A stretch of 6,343 nt of DNA from NCBI GenBank assembly GCA_017540285.1, contig JAFYBI010000381.1, forward strand, positions 1-6,343, in the 5' to 3' direction. How positions within the stretch are numbered: the first letter of the stretch is position 1; every line of letters starts with the position of its first letter. The position numbers and the translations under genes are program-made. The notes below the pieces were generated by a model, which worked only from the letters and a program-made list of their open reading frames with translations, did not search any database and was not told the origin of the DNA. Origin of the DNA: Clostridia bacterium. Its GTDB lineage: Bacteria > Bacillota > Clostridia > Oscillospirales > CAG-272. Of this stretch, positions 5,011 to 6,343 are shown in pieces.

Positions 5011-5032
5011 CGTGCGCCGGCGCGCGTTTTTT
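5011..5032 (+). terminator. Intrinsic terminator in the spoIIE upstream region
   Basis: CGTGCG (5011-5016) pairs with CGCGCG (5021-5026), including one G-U pair, around a CCGG tip, and six T residues follow immediately (5027-5032). This is a proper plus-strand intrinsic terminator. An alternative stem, CCGGCG (4999-5004) with CGCCGG (5015-5020), overlaps and excludes it. No plus-strand protein gene ends here, so it must serve a short RNA, an attenuated leader, or be fortuitous. Confidence 0.55.
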
Positions 5033-5120
5033 CCTTCCGTTATCGCATTCCCCGCCGCGCGCGTCCATTCCACGCGCCGTTTCGTCCCGCGTGACCCGAC
5101 CTCTTTTGCGGGGTCTGCCG

Positions 5121-5129
5121 TGCTATCCT
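5121..5129 (+). promoter_or_regulatory. Weak candidate -10 close to the spoIIE-like gene
   Basis: TGCTATCCT gives an extended-type -10 (TG then TATCCT) about 88 bases before the ATG at 5217. No good -35 lies 16-18 bases upstream. This would suit an activator-dependent promoter, but one weak hexamer is little evidence. Confidence 0.25.
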
Positions 5130-5216
5130 ATTCCCGCGGAAGGAGAACCGGCGACCGGCTGGCCAGCGATCCCGTCCCCTTCCCGAGAAGTTCATTTACG
5201 GAGGTTCAAAGCAATC

Positions 5217-6343
5217 ATGCAGGAACACTCGACAGGGAACAGAGCGCGCGAGAAGAACGGCGGACGCCGGGATCCGACGGGGAGGGCAGGCAGAGAGGCC
5301 GCGGCGAAAACCGTGAGACCGGCGGGGGTCCGCACCTTCCGCCGTCCGGCCCGCTCGCTCGCCTCCCTTCTCGGATCGGTGCGGGCGAAGCGCATCCTCC
5401 TCTGCGCGCTCTGCTTCTTCACCGCTCTCGTCATCGCCGGAACGCAGGCCTTCCCCGGGACCTACCCCTTCGGGATCGCGTTCGCGGCGTCGGCGGGAGG
5501 AGGACTTGCCGCTGTTTCGGCCGCGATCGGGGGCATGCTCGGATCGGCGCGCATCCCCGCGACGGGCGGCGTCTGGGCGGCGGCGATCCTCGGGCTTTTC
5601 GCGGCCCGGTGCGCCGTGTCCGTCTGGCTTGCGGGCGCGCCGGAGCAGCGGTACGGACAAAAACAACGGCGCGGGCGGCGCTCATCCGCTCTCGCGCGCA
5701 TTTCAGAGGGCGTGAGACTCCTTTTCCGTGAGGCAGAAGAGGACGGCTCCCGCGGCGCGCCTCGTTCTCCCGCATCCGCATCGCCGCCCGACGGGAAAAT
5801 GAACGTCGGGACCGTGCTCCGGGAGAATGTCCGCGTCCGGTTGGCACTCTCCGCCGCGGCAGCGCTGTTCGCCGGAGCATGGTCGGTTGTGGCGGGCGGG
5901 TACGAATATTACGATCTGTTCGGCGCTGTCTTCTCCCTCTTCGCCGCCCCGCTGTGTACATACCTGTTCTGGGCGGCGACGGAGCGGAAAATGCGGTCGT
6001 CCCCCGTGCGGGAGTTCGGCGTCTACGCCCTCCTCGCCGTCGTGACGCTTTCCCTGCACCGGATCTCGGCGTCCGTCTTCTCCCTGCCTGCCGTCGGATC
6101 GCTTGCCGGCGTTACGGGCGGGGGAGCGGCGCTCCGGCGCATGGTGTTTGACGGCGGCATCCTCTTCGCCTTCGGGGCGGCCATGGTCGTCTCGAAAGCC
6201 GCGGGGATCCATCGGGGCGCGCTCGCGGGGCTCTTCTGCGGGATGACGATGACGCCGTCCATGGCGCCCGCCTACCCGCTCGCCGCGGTGATCTCCGCGG
6301 TCCTTGGGAGCCTTCCCCCGGGCTTCTCCGTGGCCGGCGCGGG
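5217..6343 (+). CDS. spoIIE: Probable stage II sporulation protein E, N-terminal membrane domain (3' end cut)
   Basis: The frame is open from 5217 to the right edge (375 codons). GGAGG at 5200-5204 lies 12 bases before the ATG. After a basic, polar N-terminus (residues 1-57) come several hydrophobic segments at about 58-78, 84-108, 116-139, 204-226, 231-252, 264-284, 308-328 and 333-365. The motif TYPFGIAFAAS (82-92) after the first segment, and the ENVRVRLALSAAAALFAG...YEYYDLFGAVFSLFAAP stretch (203-245), resemble the membrane domain of SpoIIE from Clostridia. SpoIIE is the PP2C-type phosphatase that dephosphorylates SpoIIAA at the sporulation septum and so activates sigma-F. The phosphatase domain would lie beyond the edge, so the call rests on the membrane part alone. 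A polar, basic insertion (141-202) separates the third and fourth segments. Another polytopic protein remains possible. Confidence 0.62.
   Translation, partial: MQEHSTGNRAREKNGGRRDPTGRAGREAAAKTVRPAGVRTFRRPARSLASLLGSVRAKRILLCALCFFTALVIAGTQAFPGTYPFGIAFAASAGGGLAAVSAAIGGMLGSARIPATGGVWAAAILGLFAARCAVSVWLAGAPEQRYGQKQRRGRRSSALARISEGVRLLFREAEEDGSRGAPRSPASASPPDGKMNVGTVLRENVRVRLALSAAAALFAGAWSVVAGGYEYYDLFGAVFSLFAAPLCTYLFWAATERKMRSSPVREFGVYALLAVVTLSLHRISASVFSLPAVGSLAGVTGGGAALRRMVFDGGILFAFGAAMVVSKAAGIHRGALAGLFCGMTMTPSMAPAYPLAAVISAVLGSLPPGFSVAGA

Noticed and set aside
4804..5073. An 89-codon minus-strand frame in the divergent intergenic region
   Set aside because: Arg/Gly-rich, no ribosome binding site, and it runs through the AT-rich promoter island.
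4889..5731. A 280-codon plus-strand frame overlapping the spoIIE-like gene
   Set aside because: It is in a different frame, is Arg/Pro-rich, and crosses the terminator; the frame from 5217 has a ribosome binding site and clear membrane segments.

Overview
The window is GC-rich DNA (roughly 60% or more by eye) that looks like a spore-forming member of the Clostridia, probably an Oscillospiraceae-like gut lineage. Three things support this: an apparent SpoIIE membrane domain, a clostridial-type holin and M23/SLH lysin, and consensus sigma-A promoters with AGGAGG-like ribosome binding sites. The species cannot be named from the sequence.

Layout, left to right. Positions 1-1517 (minus strand) hold a two-gene operon. 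A Gfo/Idh/MocA-type NAD(P)-dependent sugar oxidoreductase (462-1517) is followed by an alpha/beta-hydrolase esterase or peptidase cut by the left edge (1-452). It is read from a sigma-A promoter at 1579-1607 with a short GC-rich direct repeat placed around the -10. This promoter lies back to back with a near-perfect extended -10 promoter that drives a CAU-anticodon tRNA on the plus strand (1672-1745), which ends in a strong bidirectional terminator.

Positions 1723-2413 contain no convincing protein gene. They hold two decayed tandem cassettes, each made of a tRNA T-arm fragment, a terminator-like piece and an inverted-repeat body. A third T-arm fragment follows, and then a 163-bp MITE-like element whose ends are the widespread GGATTGCC...CGCAATGACAC type palindromic repeat.

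Positions 2414-4637 (minus strand) hold a small phage-type block: a tail or receptor-binding-like protein with two copies of one module, a holin of the TcdE/phage_holin_4 type, and a cytoplasmic-type M23 endopeptidase with one C-terminal SLH repeat. Transcription appears to come from a perfect TTGACA-17-TATAAT promoter at 4792-4820. No capsid, portal, terminase or integrase gene is visible, so this is an orphan lysis module, the end of a decayed prophage, or the edge of a tailocin-like island. The tRNA with its T-arm fragments is a plausible old attachment region.

Positions 4638-5216 are an intergenic control region with divergent promoters, an AT-rich island and a plus-strand intrinsic terminator at 5011-5032. 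From 5217 to the right edge runs the N-terminal membrane half of a probable SpoIIE sporulation phosphatase, on the plus strand.
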